Shown here piece by piece: positions 48,185 to 56,488 of a stretch of DNA of 64,000 nucleotides. Position 1 is the stretch's first letter. Each line of letters starts with the position of its first letter. This DNA comes from Bacteroidales bacterium (GTDB lineage Bacteria > Bacteroidota > Bacteroidia > Bacteroidales > WCHB1-69). The stretch spans positions 1 to 64,000 of the forward strand of contig JAKSMB010000003.1 of NCBI GenBank assembly GCA_024400875.1, written 5' to 3'. The notes under the pieces were generated by a model that was not told the DNA's origin, made no database searches, and saw nothing but the letters and a program-made list of their open reading frames with translations. A program made the translations under genes and the position numbers.

Positions 48185-49369
48185 ATGAAAAAGACATTTT
48201 TACCATTGATGTTGGCGGCTGCCTTTATGAGTTTTGCAACGCTGGGCAATGCGCAAACAGACAAGAAAGAAAAGAAAAAAGAGGACAAGAAGGAACAAAC
48301 CTCAACCAAGTCCGAAAAACCGGGTGAACGCAAATTACACATCAGCGATTATATCAAGGTGGGCGGTTTCATCAATACCCAATATGAATACACCAACCAA
48401 GAACATAACGACGGATCGCTCGCCGAAACCAGCGCTTTCCAAATCCGTCGTGCCCGTTTGGACGTTAAAGGTGATATTACTCCAATGCTTGACTTCCGTT
48501 TGCAAGCCGACTTTGCTAACTCTCCAAAGTTGGTGGACGCTTTTGTTCGTGTTAAATTTTGCAAATACATCAATCTCCAAGTAGGTCAATTTAAGATCCC
48601 GTTTACGTTGGAAAATCCATATTCTCCACTGGATCTTGAGTTCGCTGACAACGCACAAGTGATTACGGCTCTTTCTGGCTATAAGGATGTTACAGGTATT
48701 AGCAGTTATGCAACGGGTCGTGAACTCGGTGCTCAACTGTACGGTACCTTGGCAGAGTTTGAGCGCGGTGGTAAGAAATACCCGTTGTTGTCATACGCAG
48801 TTGGCGTTTTCAGCGGCGTGGGCATCAATATGAAAACCGACAACATGGCTAAAGATATCGCCGGACGTATTGAGTTCCGTCCTTTCCTGAAAGATTTAAA
48901 ACTCACTGGTTCTGCATATTGGGGCAGATATCAAGATGAAAATATGGATAACTTGCTCAGACTCCGTTGTACCGGTGGCGCTGAATATAAAAACGAACAT
49001 CTGACCGTTCGCGGTGAATATGTTTGGGGTAATACTGGTTTCAGTATGTATAACTTGCCAACATTAAGCTACACAGAAGATCGTATGAAGACTCACGGCT
49101 TCTATGTTGTTGCTGGCTATTGGTTGAACTGCGGTTGGGGCAAATACGATAAATTCGGTGTTAGCCAAAAGATCAGACCGGTAATCCGTTACGACTACTA
49201 TAAGAAAGATCTCGCTGCAGATAACAGTGCATCAACATATTATTCATTGGGCTTGGATTGGTGGCCAGAAAAACACCTTCAATTCCGTGTAAGCTACACC
49301 TTGCGTGATGTAGCTAAATACGATAAGTTGGGTCACGGTTTCAACACCATGCTCTCTGTTAAATTCTAA
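48185..49369 (+). CDS. OprO/OprP-type phosphate-selective porin
   Basis: A 394-residue outer-membrane porin. A signal peptide (residues 1-23, cleavage at GNAQ) is followed by a very Lys/Glu-rich spacer (~24-48), then the barrel. Family features are IKVGGFINTQYEY, AFQIRRARLDVKGDI, FRLQADFANSPKLVDAFVRV, LQVGQFKIPFTLENPYSP, and a C-terminal strand ending KF. Anion (phosphate/pyrophosphate) passage is the family role; the actual substrate here is unproven. The YeiH-type transporter gene follows after 32 nt, suggesting a joint transport route. Confidence 0.87.
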   Translation: MKKTFLPLMLAAAFMSFATLGNAQTDKKEKKKEDKKEQTSTKSEKPGERKLHISDYIKVGGFINTQYEYTNQEHNDGSLAETSAFQIRRARLDVKGDITPMLDFRLQADFANSPKLVDAFVRVKFCKYINLQVGQFKIPFTLENPYSPLDLEFADNAQVITALSGYKDVTGISSYATGRELGAQLYGTLAEFERGGKKYPLLSYAVGVFSGVGINMKTDNMAKDIAGRIEFRPFLKDLKLTGSAYWGRYQDENMDNLLRLRCTGGAEYKNEHLTVRGEYVWGNTGFSMYNLPTLSYTEDRMKTHGFYVVAGYWLNCGWGKYDKFGVSQKIRPVIRYDYYKKDLAADNSASTYYSLGLDWWPEKHLQFRVSYTLRDVAKYDKLGHGFNTMLSVKF

Positions 49370-49401
49370 TCTCTATTTTGTAATCTTAAGAAATTTTAAC
49401 A

Positions 49402-51015
49402 ATGGAAAATACAGAAGAAAAGAAAGTCGTTGCTGAAGAAATTCAAACGGCTGGTAAAACACACAAGTCCGATCTTTGGAAGAAAGAAGATTGGCTCGCT
49501 TGCTGGATCGGTGCTATCCTGATTGTTATCGCATCGTTGTTTGTACACAACGACTGGCACGCCAACGTGGGCGACGGCAAAATTGACTTCAACGCCTTGA
49601 AGTTCTCTACCTACACCTTGTGGGAAAACAATAACCTGGATGCTAAGCGTTCCACCCTTTCCGACAAGAAAGTGGAATCTTTTGCAAAGGAAAATATCGA
49701 AGCTGGCTTAGTTGACCCTACCGTTGCTTCCATCAATGAAGATGGTAAGATCGTGGATGGCGAAGGCAACGTGATGAAGGCAAAACAAATAAAGAAAAAC
49801 AAGGAATTGGTTACCGAAGATCAGGTAAAAGGTAGCAACACAGGTTTGTGTCATCAACTCAATGTTGCCTTCTGGCTTCGCGCCCTTATCACCTTGGTTG
49901 TGTTGCTGGTACTCTTCTCCATCGGTGCTCGCTTGATGGGCAAAGACGTTAAAAAGTACATTCCTGCTTTCATCGGCTTGTTTGTGTTGGGTGTTATCGT
50001 TCGCGGCATCAGTGCAGAGTTCACGCTGAACCGTTATCTCGAATGGGCATTCTGGGCACTTCTCGTAGGTTTGATCATCTCTAACACCGTAGGAACTCCT
50101 AAATGGTTGAAACCTGCTGTTATGACTGAATTCTACATCAAGACTGGTTTGGTAGTGATGGGCTTCTCCGTACTCTTCTCCAATATCGCTAAGTTCGGCC
50201 TCTATGGTCTGGGTATCGCTTGGATTGTTACCCCTATCGTCATCATCTTTATGTGGTGGTTGGGTACCAAGATCTTCAAGATGGACAACAAACCTATGGT
50301 GATTACCTTGGCAACGGCTACTTCTGTTTGTGGTACATCTGCCGCTATTGCTACTGGTGCTGCTGCAAAGGCAAAGAAAACCGATGTCAGCTTGGCCGTT
50401 TCCATCTCTATCATTTTCACCGTGTTGATGATGGTTTTCGAACCGCTCATCATCAAGGCCGTAGGTATGAACCCGGTTGCTGGTGGTTCCCTTATCGGTG
50501 GTACTGTTGACTCTACTGGTGCTGTTGCATTGGCTGGTAACGCTCTTGGCGGCGAAGCAGAACAAGCAGCCGTACTCGTTAAATCTATCCAAAATATCCT
50601 CATCGGCTTCATCGCCTTCTTCGTGGCTATCTTCTTCGCTACCCGCGTTGAAAAGAGCAGCAATGGCAGCAAGGTGGGCATCGCCGAAATCTGGTACCGC
50701 TTCCCGAAATTCATCATCGGCTTCTTCGTAGCAAGCTTGGTGGCAAGTTTCTTGTTGCCAGCGTGTGGCATCGAAACCGCAGAGGTTGGTGCTATCAACA
50801 AAGTGCTCGACCAATATAAGAACTGGGCGTTCGTACTCGCATTCACCAGCATTGGTCTCGATACCAACTTTAAGGAAATCAAACAACAAATGCAAGGTGG
50901 TAAAGTCCTTTGGCTCTATATCATCGGACAATGTTTCAACATCCTCCTCACTTGGGGCGTTATCGAGTTGCTCTTCGCCATCTTCGGTATCCCAAGCTTG
51001 GCAACTTATCTTTAA
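49402..51015 (+). CDS. YeiH-family (UPF0324) membrane transporter
   Basis: A 537-residue inner-membrane protein with about 11 helices, of the YeiH/UPF0324 family, often named putative sulfate exporter. Family core: GLIISNTVGTPKWLKP, KTGLVVMGFSVLFSNI, ATSVCGTSAAIATGAAAKAK, GGTVDSTGAVALAGNALGG and LAFTSIGLDTNF. Unlike YeiH (~350), it has an extra first helix (~33-50) and then a ~100-residue charged segment (~50-155), probably outside the cytosol. The substrate is uncertain; sulfonates or other anions are plausible. It lies between the porin and a small membrane protein. Confidence 0.87.
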   Translation: MENTEEKKVVAEEIQTAGKTHKSDLWKKEDWLACWIGAILIVIASLFVHNDWHANVGDGKIDFNALKFSTYTLWENNNLDAKRSTLSDKKVESFAKENIEAGLVDPTVASINEDGKIVDGEGNVMKAKQIKKNKELVTEDQVKGSNTGLCHQLNVAFWLRALITLVVLLVLFSIGARLMGKDVKKYIPAFIGLFVLGVIVRGISAEFTLNRYLEWAFWALLVGLIISNTVGTPKWLKPAVMTEFYIKTGLVVMGFSVLFSNIAKFGLYGLGIAWIVTPIVIIFMWWLGTKIFKMDNKPMVITLATATSVCGTSAAIATGAAAKAKKTDVSLAVSISIIFTVLMMVFEPLIIKAVGMNPVAGGSLIGGTVDSTGAVALAGNALGGEAEQAAVLVKSIQNILIGFIAFFVAIFFATRVEKSSNGSKVGIAEIWYRFPKFIIGFFVASLVASFLLPACGIETAEVGAINKVLDQYKNWAFVLAFTSIGLDTNFKEIKQQMQGGKVLWLYIIGQCFNILLTWGVIELLFAIFGIPSLATYL

Positions 51016-51018
51016 TAG

Positions 51019-51306
51019 ATGAAACTGAAAAAAACATATAAGATATTGACGATCGTAGTTGTGACGGCTACGGTCGTCATTGCTTTATACATTATGGCAA
51101 AGGGATTAGGCCTGGCCGATAATCTTGACTTCGGCGCTGGAGCATATTTCTATGCCGATATCCCCAACTATAACGAGGAGATTGCCCCACAAGACCTGAA
51201 GCATAATGTGCCAAAGTGGGTGTTCTACCTCCTCTTCTTCGCGTGGGGTGCACTCATGTTCTGGCTGTGGAAACGCATCGACCGTGGCCCAAAAAATAAA
51301 GACTGA
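51019..51306 (+). CDS. Small two-helix membrane protein, YeiH partner candidate
   Basis: A 95-residue protein with membrane helices at ~9-28 and ~67-84, a ~38-residue loop (LADNLDFGAGAYFYADIPNY) and a basic C-terminal tail (RIDRGPKNKD). It begins 3 nt after the YeiH-type stop, so the two are surely co-translated. No family was recognised. The size and placement suggest an accessory subunit of the transporter. Confidence 0.75.
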   Translation: MKLKKTYKILTIVVVTATVVIALYIMAKGLGLADNLDFGAGAYFYADIPNYNEEIAPQDLKHNVPKWVFYLLFFAWGALMFWLWKRIDRGPKNKD

Positions 51307-51317
51307 CATCCCCCTTT

Positions 51318-51378
51318 CTTTCTATCCTTCCTTCCTTCCTTCTTTCCATCTTTCCATCTTTCCATCTTTCCCTCCTTT
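51318..51378. repeat. Pyrimidine-rich simple repeats
   Basis: An almost pure C/T stretch. It holds about four CCTT units (around 51326-51341), then an 8-nt unit TTTCCATC repeated three times and a near-copy. It starts after the small membrane protein stop and ends ~20 nt before the corA promoter box. Confidence 0.8.
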
Positions 51379-51397
51379 TTTATTTCAATAACTTTTG

Positions 51398-51405
51398 TAT
51401 CTTTG
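51398..51405 (+). promoter_or_regulatory. -7 box of corA promoter
   Basis: TATCTTTG followed by C matches TAnnTTTG, giving a leader of about 65 nt before the corA ATG. Confidence 0.65.
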
Positions 51406-51464
51406 CGCCCTTAGTAATTTGTATACCAAGATGTAGTCGTTTTTTATTATTAATCCATTAGAAG

Positions 51465-51473
51465 AAAGGAGGT
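51465..51473 (+). promoter_or_regulatory. Strong Shine-Dalgarno of corA
   Basis: AAAGGAGGT is a near-perfect complement of the 16S 3' end, 5 nt before the ATG at 51479. Bacteroidota genes rarely carry such sites, and the neighbours here lack one. Confidence 0.8.
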
Positions 51474-51478
51474 TATAT

Positions 51479-52390
51479 ATGGTTGATACCATCAATTTCG
51501 GGTCCTTTAAGTGGCACCATATCAACAATCCAACTGTAGAAGATTTAGATTTTCTGCGCGATAACTTCCATTTCCACCCCTTGGATATCGACGACTGTTC
51601 CAGTTTTGTGCAGCGTCCTAAGATTGACGAATACGACGACTACTATTTCCTAGTCCTTCATTTTCCATTGATGGAAAAACGTACCCAACTCGTAAAAACC
51701 GAGGAGACGAAGGTCTTCTGGGGACAGGATTATTTGATCACGGTGGGTAACTCTCATTACGTAGTTCAGGATCTTTTTGACTATACAAAGTTGCATCCGG
51801 AACCGGAAGATGAGGACGACATCTGGGGTACCAGCGACGCGATTCTTTATCACATCCTATATCGTATGATGAAGGAAACCTTCCTCTTGGTAGAACGAAT
51901 GGGTACGGAGCTCGACTTTATCAACCGCGAGCTTTTCTCCAGCAAGTCGGAGAAGATCATTGAACAGATCTCCCGCTTCCGTAAGAATATCATCCAAATG
52001 AATACTATGTTCCGCCCGCAATTGCGACTCTTCAACAAGTTCGAATCGGGTGAAATCAAGGGCTTTGCCGATGAAATGGAAGAATACTGGGGTAATATCC
52101 TCGACTTTTACCAAAAGATGTGGGATATGATCGACGACTACGGCGAATTGGTGGATGGTCTGTCTAATACGTTCGATTCGTTGCAGACCAACAAGACCAA
52201 CGAGATTATGCGTATGCTCACCATCATATCTACCATTGTACTTCCGTTGACCTTCATCAGCGGTCTCTATGGTATGAATGTAGGCTTGCCCTTCGCCGAT
52301 TCTCCACACGCCTTCCTGATCGTAATGCTGCTGTGTGTGCTGATTACGGTGGTGTTGGTCCTCTTTTTTATCAAGAAACATTGGTTGTAA
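51479..52390 (+). CDS. corA: CorA-family divalent cation transporter
   Basis: A pentameric Mg2+ (or Co2+/Ni2+) channel of the inner membrane. The 303-residue protein has the N-terminal cytosolic alpha/beta domain (~1-170, including HPLDIDDCSSFVQRPKIDEYDDY), a long coiled stalk helix, and two C-terminal membrane helices. The selectivity motif YGMN follows the first helix (SGLYGMNVGLPF). The C-terminus has basic KKHWL. It starts at the ATG after a strong Shine-Dalgarno. The next gene begins 2 nt after its stop. Confidence 0.93.
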   Translation: MVDTINFGSFKWHHINNPTVEDLDFLRDNFHFHPLDIDDCSSFVQRPKIDEYDDYYFLVLHFPLMEKRTQLVKTEETKVFWGQDYLITVGNSHYVVQDLFDYTKLHPEPEDEDDIWGTSDAILYHILYRMMKETFLLVERMGTELDFINRELFSSKSEKIIEQISRFRKNIIQMNTMFRPQLRLFNKFESGEIKGFADEMEEYWGNILDFYQKMWDMIDDYGELVDGLSNTFDSLQTNKTNEIMRMLTIISTIVLPLTFISGLYGMNVGLPFADSPHAFLIVMLLCVLITVVLVLFFIKKHWL

Positions 52391-52392
52391 GT

Positions 52393-52824
52393 ATGGTACG
52401 ATATAAAGCAAAATTGAATATCGTTGAACTTGAACCTGGGGATTACCATACCCTGGTGAAAGGTTCCGTGGCTGGCGAAAAGATTCGTATCGTTCTGGAT
52501 ACTGGCGCTTCCCATAGTTGTGTGGACTCAACCTTCGTGCGTGAGCATTTTCCAGATCTTGTTACCGCTGAGCACGAGGGCGTTACCGCTGGCATAGGTG
52601 GCGACGACTTTGAAGTGCGTATCGCCGATATGCACGATTTTAAGTTGGGACGTTTTCACTTGGATTTCTTCCAGAACATGGCCTTGATCGACTTTTCATA
52701 CATCAATGTTGCCTACCAACGTCTTCATAAAAAACCTATCCAGATGATCTTGGGTAACGATTTCTTCGTACGCCATAAGGCTGTTATTGATTACAGCAAT
52801 AATGTGCTCTGTTTTGAAAAATAG
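52393..52824 (+). CDS. Retropepsin-like aspartic protease domain protein
   Basis: A 143-residue protein with a single retroviral-type aspartic protease domain. The active-site loop is IVLDTGASHSCVD (DTGAS, residues ~36-40), and the second conserved segment MILGNDFFVRHKAVIDY is near the C-terminus. Such proteins work as dimers; no substrate is known. It has no signal peptide or membrane helix. The ATG at 52393 is used; the frame to 52333 overlaps corA. It starts 2 nt after corA and is followed by ruvC after 2 nt, so all are one transcript. Confidence 0.85.
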   Translation: MVRYKAKLNIVELEPGDYHTLVKGSVAGEKIRIVLDTGASHSCVDSTFVREHFPDLVTAEHEGVTAGIGGDDFEVRIADMHDFKLGRFHLDFFQNMALIDFSYINVAYQRLHKKPIQMILGNDFFVRHKAVIDYSNNVLCFEK

Positions 52825-52826
52825 TT

Positions 52827-53390
52827 ATGGATCAGGTTAGTTGCAAGATATTAGGCGTTGACCCCGGCACGAATGTGATGGGCTACTCTATCCTCAATAC
52901 GCATCTCAATAAGTCGGAAGTTGAGGTGATTAGCGTTATACAAATGAAGAAATTGGAGGATCATTACGCCAAATTGAAGTTCATCTTTGAAAAGATTACG
53001 GCTTTGGTGGAGCAATACAAACCGGATGTTCTGGCCATTGAAGCTCCTTTCTATGGCAAGAATGTGCAGTCGATGCTGAAGTTGGGACGTGCGCAGGGCG
53101 TGGTGATCGCCGTATGCCTACACGCAGGTATGCAGGTGTTTGAGTATGAACCCCGAAAGATCAAGCAGTCTATTACGGGAAATGGTAATGCGGCCAAAGA
53201 ACAGGTGGCAGCAATGCTTTGCCATATGTATCCGCTGAAGGATAAAATAGAGTACCTCGATGCCACGGATGCCTTGGCAGCTGCCGTTTGTCATCATCTT
53301 CAAAATCGTGTTACTTTGGGCGGCGGACAGAAGTTCTCCGACTGGAAGTCGTTCATTGCCAATAATGAAAACCGTATTGTGAAGAAATAA
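52827..53390 (+). CDS. ruvC: Crossover junction endodeoxyribonuclease RuvC
   Basis: Resolves Holliday junctions by symmetric nicking. The 187-residue protein shows the catalytic acids in ILGVDPGTNVMGYS (first Asp), LAIEAPFYGKNVQSM (Glu) and YLDATDALAAAVCHH (final Asp pair). KQSITGNGNAAKEQV carries the basic DNA-contact segment. It has no ruvA/ruvB next to it; instead it sits between a retropepsin-like gene and the MetH activation gene, with gaps of 2 nt and 1 nt. Confidence 0.95.
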   Translation: MDQVSCKILGVDPGTNVMGYSILNTHLNKSEVEVISVIQMKKLEDHYAKLKFIFEKITALVEQYKPDVLAIEAPFYGKNVQSMLKLGRAQGVVIAVCLHAGMQVFEYEPRKIKQSITGNGNAAKEQVAAMLCHMYPLKDKIEYLDATDALAAAVCHHLQNRVTLGGGQKFSDWKSFIANNENRIVKK

Positions 53391-53391
53391 T

Positions 53392-53991
53392 ATGCTGCGC
53401 GACGTTCTCCGATATTTAGGCTATCCATCGAACATTGAACCAGATGATGAGGTTCGGAATCAGATTCAACAAGCCTTGCAGGAAGTGGCGGCGTGCTCCC
53501 AGTTCAACTATCGTTACGCCCAATATCGGGACGCTTTTGATTTTATGCACCACGAAGGATATCAGCAATACCTGTCAGGGGCTGAATCGTTCTTGTTGTG
53601 TGCCACAACCTTAGGGACGAGTGTGGACCGTCAGCTGAAGCGTTGGCAGGTTCGCGATATGCGCTATGCCGTCATCTTTGATGCCGCGGCCTCTGTCTAT
53701 TTGGAGCACCAGGCCGATGATTTTGAAAAGCACTTGCCTTTCGAGCAACTCGGCTTCCGCTTTTGTCCGGGCTATGGCAACACGCCGCTGGAGGATAATC
53801 GTATCATCGCCGAGCAGTTGAAGGCGCAAACGATCGGTATTACCTTCTTGGACTCTGGCCTGATGGTGCCAATGAAATCGATGGTTGGCTTGATACGGGT
53901 AGGTGGAAACGTGAAAAAGACTTGCGACAACTGCGTTGCCTTGCAGCGATGCGCTTTCCGCAAACGCGGCGAACGATGCTATAGCGAATAA
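53392..53991 (+). CDS. Stand-alone methionine synthase activation-domain protein
   Basis: A 199-residue protein matching the vitamin B12-dependent MetH activation (reactivation) domain, which binds S-adenosylmethionine and supports remethylation of cob(II)alamin. Family pieces: RYLGYPSNIEPDDEV, LLCATTLG, DAAASVYLEHQADDF, FRFCPGYGNTPLEDNRII, and IGITFLDSGLMVPMKSMVGLI. C-terminal CDNCVALQRCAFRKRGERC holds four cysteines that could bind a cluster or metal. It lies one base after ruvC and directly before a MetH gene that lacks this domain. Confidence 0.85.
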   Translation: MLRDVLRYLGYPSNIEPDDEVRNQIQQALQEVAACSQFNYRYAQYRDAFDFMHHEGYQQYLSGAESFLLCATTLGTSVDRQLKRWQVRDMRYAVIFDAAASVYLEHQADDFEKHLPFEQLGFRFCPGYGNTPLEDNRIIAEQLKAQTIGITFLDSGLMVPMKSMVGLIRVGGNVKKTCDNCVALQRCAFRKRGERCYSE

Positions 53992-54006
53992 TTCACTAAA
54001 AAGCAT

Positions 54007-54014
54007 TATCTTTG
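54007..54014 (+). promoter_or_regulatory. -7 box of metH promoter
   Basis: TATCTTTG followed by C matches TAnnTTTG, 42 nt before the metH ATG. The short leader leaves no room for a cobalamin riboswitch. Confidence 0.6.
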
Positions 54015-54055
54015 CACGCTTTATTGTGTAACCAATTTCAATTCATATATTTTTT

Positions 54056-56407
54056 ATGCTGAATAAATTAGGAAAAGAAGTTATGATCTTCGACGGCGCC
54101 TTTGGTACCGAACTCGAGAAAAGAGGCATTATGTCTAAAATGCCGGAAATGTTGAATATCACGGCTGCCGACCAGATTGCAGATATTCATAAAAACTATA
54201 TTGATGCAGGCTGTGACTTTATCACAACCAACACGTTTGGAGCAAACCGCTTCAAAATGCCGAACGAGGATCGTAAGATGGTGATAGAAAGCGCTATTGA
54301 ACTGGCTAAACGTTACCGCACTTCCCAATATGTGATGATGGATATCGGTCCGCTTGGCAAAATGTTGGCCCCGCTGGGCGAACTTGCTTTCGATGACGCC
54401 TATGAGGCTTTCAAGGAGATGGTGGTTAATGCCCGCGACCTGGTGGATGGCTTTATCCTCGAAACGTTCTCTGACTTGTATGAATTGAAATGTGCACTGT
54501 TGGCCGTTAAGGAAAACTGCGATAAGCCCGTGTTTACTACGATGACTTTCGACACTACGGGACACACTTTGACGGGCACTTCTCCTCGTATCTTTGCGGA
54601 ATTGATGTCTAATATGGGAGCGGATGCCATTGGTGTGAACTGTTCTCTCGGCCCCAAAGATTTGAAACCGATCATCGATGAGTTGTTGATGTATTGCGAC
54701 AAGCCGGTGATTGTACAACCCAACCGCGGTATTCCTACCGTTCGTTGCGGTAGAGCTTTGTACAGTCTTACTACCGAAGATTTTGCAAGTGCAATGGATG
54801 AATTCCGCAAGGCCGGTGTGGCAGTCTTAGGAGGTTGCTGCGGTACCAATCCGGAGTTTATTCACGCCGTGGCTCAGCACAAGGGCGAACCTGTTCCGGC
54901 ACGTCAGGTGAAGAAAGAGACGCTCATCGCCTCTGCAACACAATATGTGACCTTCGATCGCGTACAGATTTGTGGCGAACGTATCAACCCAACCGGGAAA
55001 AAGAAACTCAAAGAGGCCATTATCAATGGCGATTTCGATTATATCATCAAAGAGGCTATCAAGCAGGAAGAAGCTGGCGCCACGATTCTCGATGTGAATA
55101 TGGGCGTGCCCAAAACCGACGACGTGGCCAATATGCGTGCTGCAGTTGTGAAACTCAATGAGATTACCAACCTGCCACTTCAGATCGACTCTTCCAATGT
55201 TCAAGCCATTGAGGCGGGTTGTCGCTACTATAATGGTATTCCATTGATCAACTCCGTAAATGGTAATGATGATAATATGGCTGCCATCTTCCCAATAGCA
55301 CAACGTTATGGCGCGGTGGTTTTGGGACTGGCAATGGACGATAATGGCATCCCCCAAACGGCAGAAGAGCGTGTGGCTATTGCGGAACGTATTCTGCAAG
55401 GCGCTGAAAAACACGGTGTCGCACGCCATCGTATGATGATGGATACGCTGACGCTGACGTGCAGTGCGCAGCAACCTCTCGTGAAGGAAACCTTGCGTGC
55501 TTTGCGTCTGGTTTCGGAACGTTGGGGTTTGAAGACCGCATTGGGTGTCTCCAATGTTAGCTTCGGTATGCCAAACCGTGAGCTAATCAATAGCACGTTC
55601 TTGGCGATGGCCCTCGAAAATGGTCTATCGATGCCTATCATCAACCCGTGTAATGCGATGATGCTGAACACGATCCTGTCGTATAATGCGCTTAAGGGAG
55701 AAACCAGCGACTTGGATGCTTTTGTGAACCGTTCGGTGGCACAAGAGGCCGTTGCAACAGCAACTGCTACTACCACGGACGCTGCCGCCGCTCCATCGCT
55801 TCAAAATGCCGTACGTAGAGGCCTCAAGGAGGAGAGTGCCGCACTCACGAAGGAGGCGCTGCAAACACAGGCTCCTATGACCATTATTAATGAGATCCTC
55901 ATCCCAACGCTGAATGCCGTTGGCTCCGACTTTGAGAAGCAAAAGATATTCTTGCCACAGCTGATCTCCGCGTCAGAAGCTTGCAAGGTGGCTTTCGATA
56001 TCTTGAAATCAGAACTGAAATTGGATGCGGGCACCCAAAAGGGTACCGTAGTGCTTGCTACCGTGAAAGGCGACGTACACGACATCGGTAAGAATATCGT
56101 AAAGGTGATCTTTGAGTCTTATGGCTATAAGGTGATCGATTTAGGTAAAGATACTCCGAAGGAAACCATCTTGGAGGCCTTCCACAAATATAACCCGGAC
56201 ATTATCGGTTTGAGTGCGCTGATGACGACCACTGTGCTCTCGATGGAGGAAACGATCAACTATCTGAAAGAACAAGGCGTTACGGCTCCAATATACGTGG
56301 GCGGCGCAGTGCTTAACCAAGGACTGGCTGATGAGATTCGCGCGGATGCCTATACGAAGGATGCATTGGAATTTGTGGAAACGGTGGAACGAAAAACTGT
56401 CCGCTAA
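54056..56407 (+). CDS. metH: Cobalamin-dependent methionine synthase lacking activation domain
   Basis: Methylates homocysteine from 5-methyl-THF through B12. It has 783 residues against ~1200 in E. coli. Modules: homocysteine methyltransferase (1-~285, zinc site NCSLGP and GGCCGTNP), pterin-binding (~300-560, GERINPTGKKKLKEAI, SVNGND), cap and B12-binding (~600-783, GDVHDIGKNI with the lower-ligand His; GGAVLNQG). An Ala/Thr-rich linker (~565-580, ATATATTTDAAAA) lies between. The C-terminal activation domain is absent and is encoded just upstream. The gene has its own promoter and ends in a terminator. Confidence 0.95.
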   Translation: MLNKLGKEVMIFDGAFGTELEKRGIMSKMPEMLNITAADQIADIHKNYIDAGCDFITTNTFGANRFKMPNEDRKMVIESAIELAKRYRTSQYVMMDIGPLGKMLAPLGELAFDDAYEAFKEMVVNARDLVDGFILETFSDLYELKCALLAVKENCDKPVFTTMTFDTTGHTLTGTSPRIFAELMSNMGADAIGVNCSLGPKDLKPIIDELLMYCDKPVIVQPNRGIPTVRCGRALYSLTTEDFASAMDEFRKAGVAVLGGCCGTNPEFIHAVAQHKGEPVPARQVKKETLIASATQYVTFDRVQICGERINPTGKKKLKEAIINGDFDYIIKEAIKQEEAGATILDVNMGVPKTDDVANMRAAVVKLNEITNLPLQIDSSNVQAIEAGCRYYNGIPLINSVNGNDDNMAAIFPIAQRYGAVVLGLAMDDNGIPQTAEERVAIAERILQGAEKHGVARHRMMMDTLTLTCSAQQPLVKETLRALRLVSERWGLKTALGVSNVSFGMPNRELINSTFLAMALENGLSMPIINPCNAMMLNTILSYNALKGETSDLDAFVNRSVAQEAVATATATTTDAAAAPSLQNAVRRGLKEESAALTKEALQTQAPMTIINEILIPTLNAVGSDFEKQKIFLPQLISASEACKVAFDILKSELKLDAGTQKGTVVLATVKGDVHDIGKNIVKVIFESYGYKVIDLGKDTPKETILEAFHKYNPDIIGLSALMTTTVLSMEETINYLKEQGVTAPIYVGGAVLNQGLADEIRADAYTKDALEFVETVERKTVR

Positions 56408-56447
56408 ACACGTTCTATTTTTATTAGAAAAGAGATAAATAGATAGA

Positions 56448-56488
56448 AAAAGGGGAGTTGACTTGGAAACGGGTTAACTCCTTTTTTT
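56448..56488 (+). terminator. Terminator of metH, overlapping histidine-kinase 3' end
   Basis: In rightward RNA, GGAGTTGAC (56454-56462) pairs with GTTAACTCC (56473-56481) including one G-U pair, then a run of seven T. The right arm encodes the last residues and stop of the opposing kinase gene. Confidence 0.8.

Noticed and set aside
49708..50931. 407-codon leftward frame
   Set aside because: A shadow of the YeiH-family gene; its His/Asp/Asn-rich sequence is an artefact of the antisense frame.
54015..54055. Cobalamin riboswitch before metH
   Set aside because: The leader is only about 40 nt long and holds no conserved B12-box.
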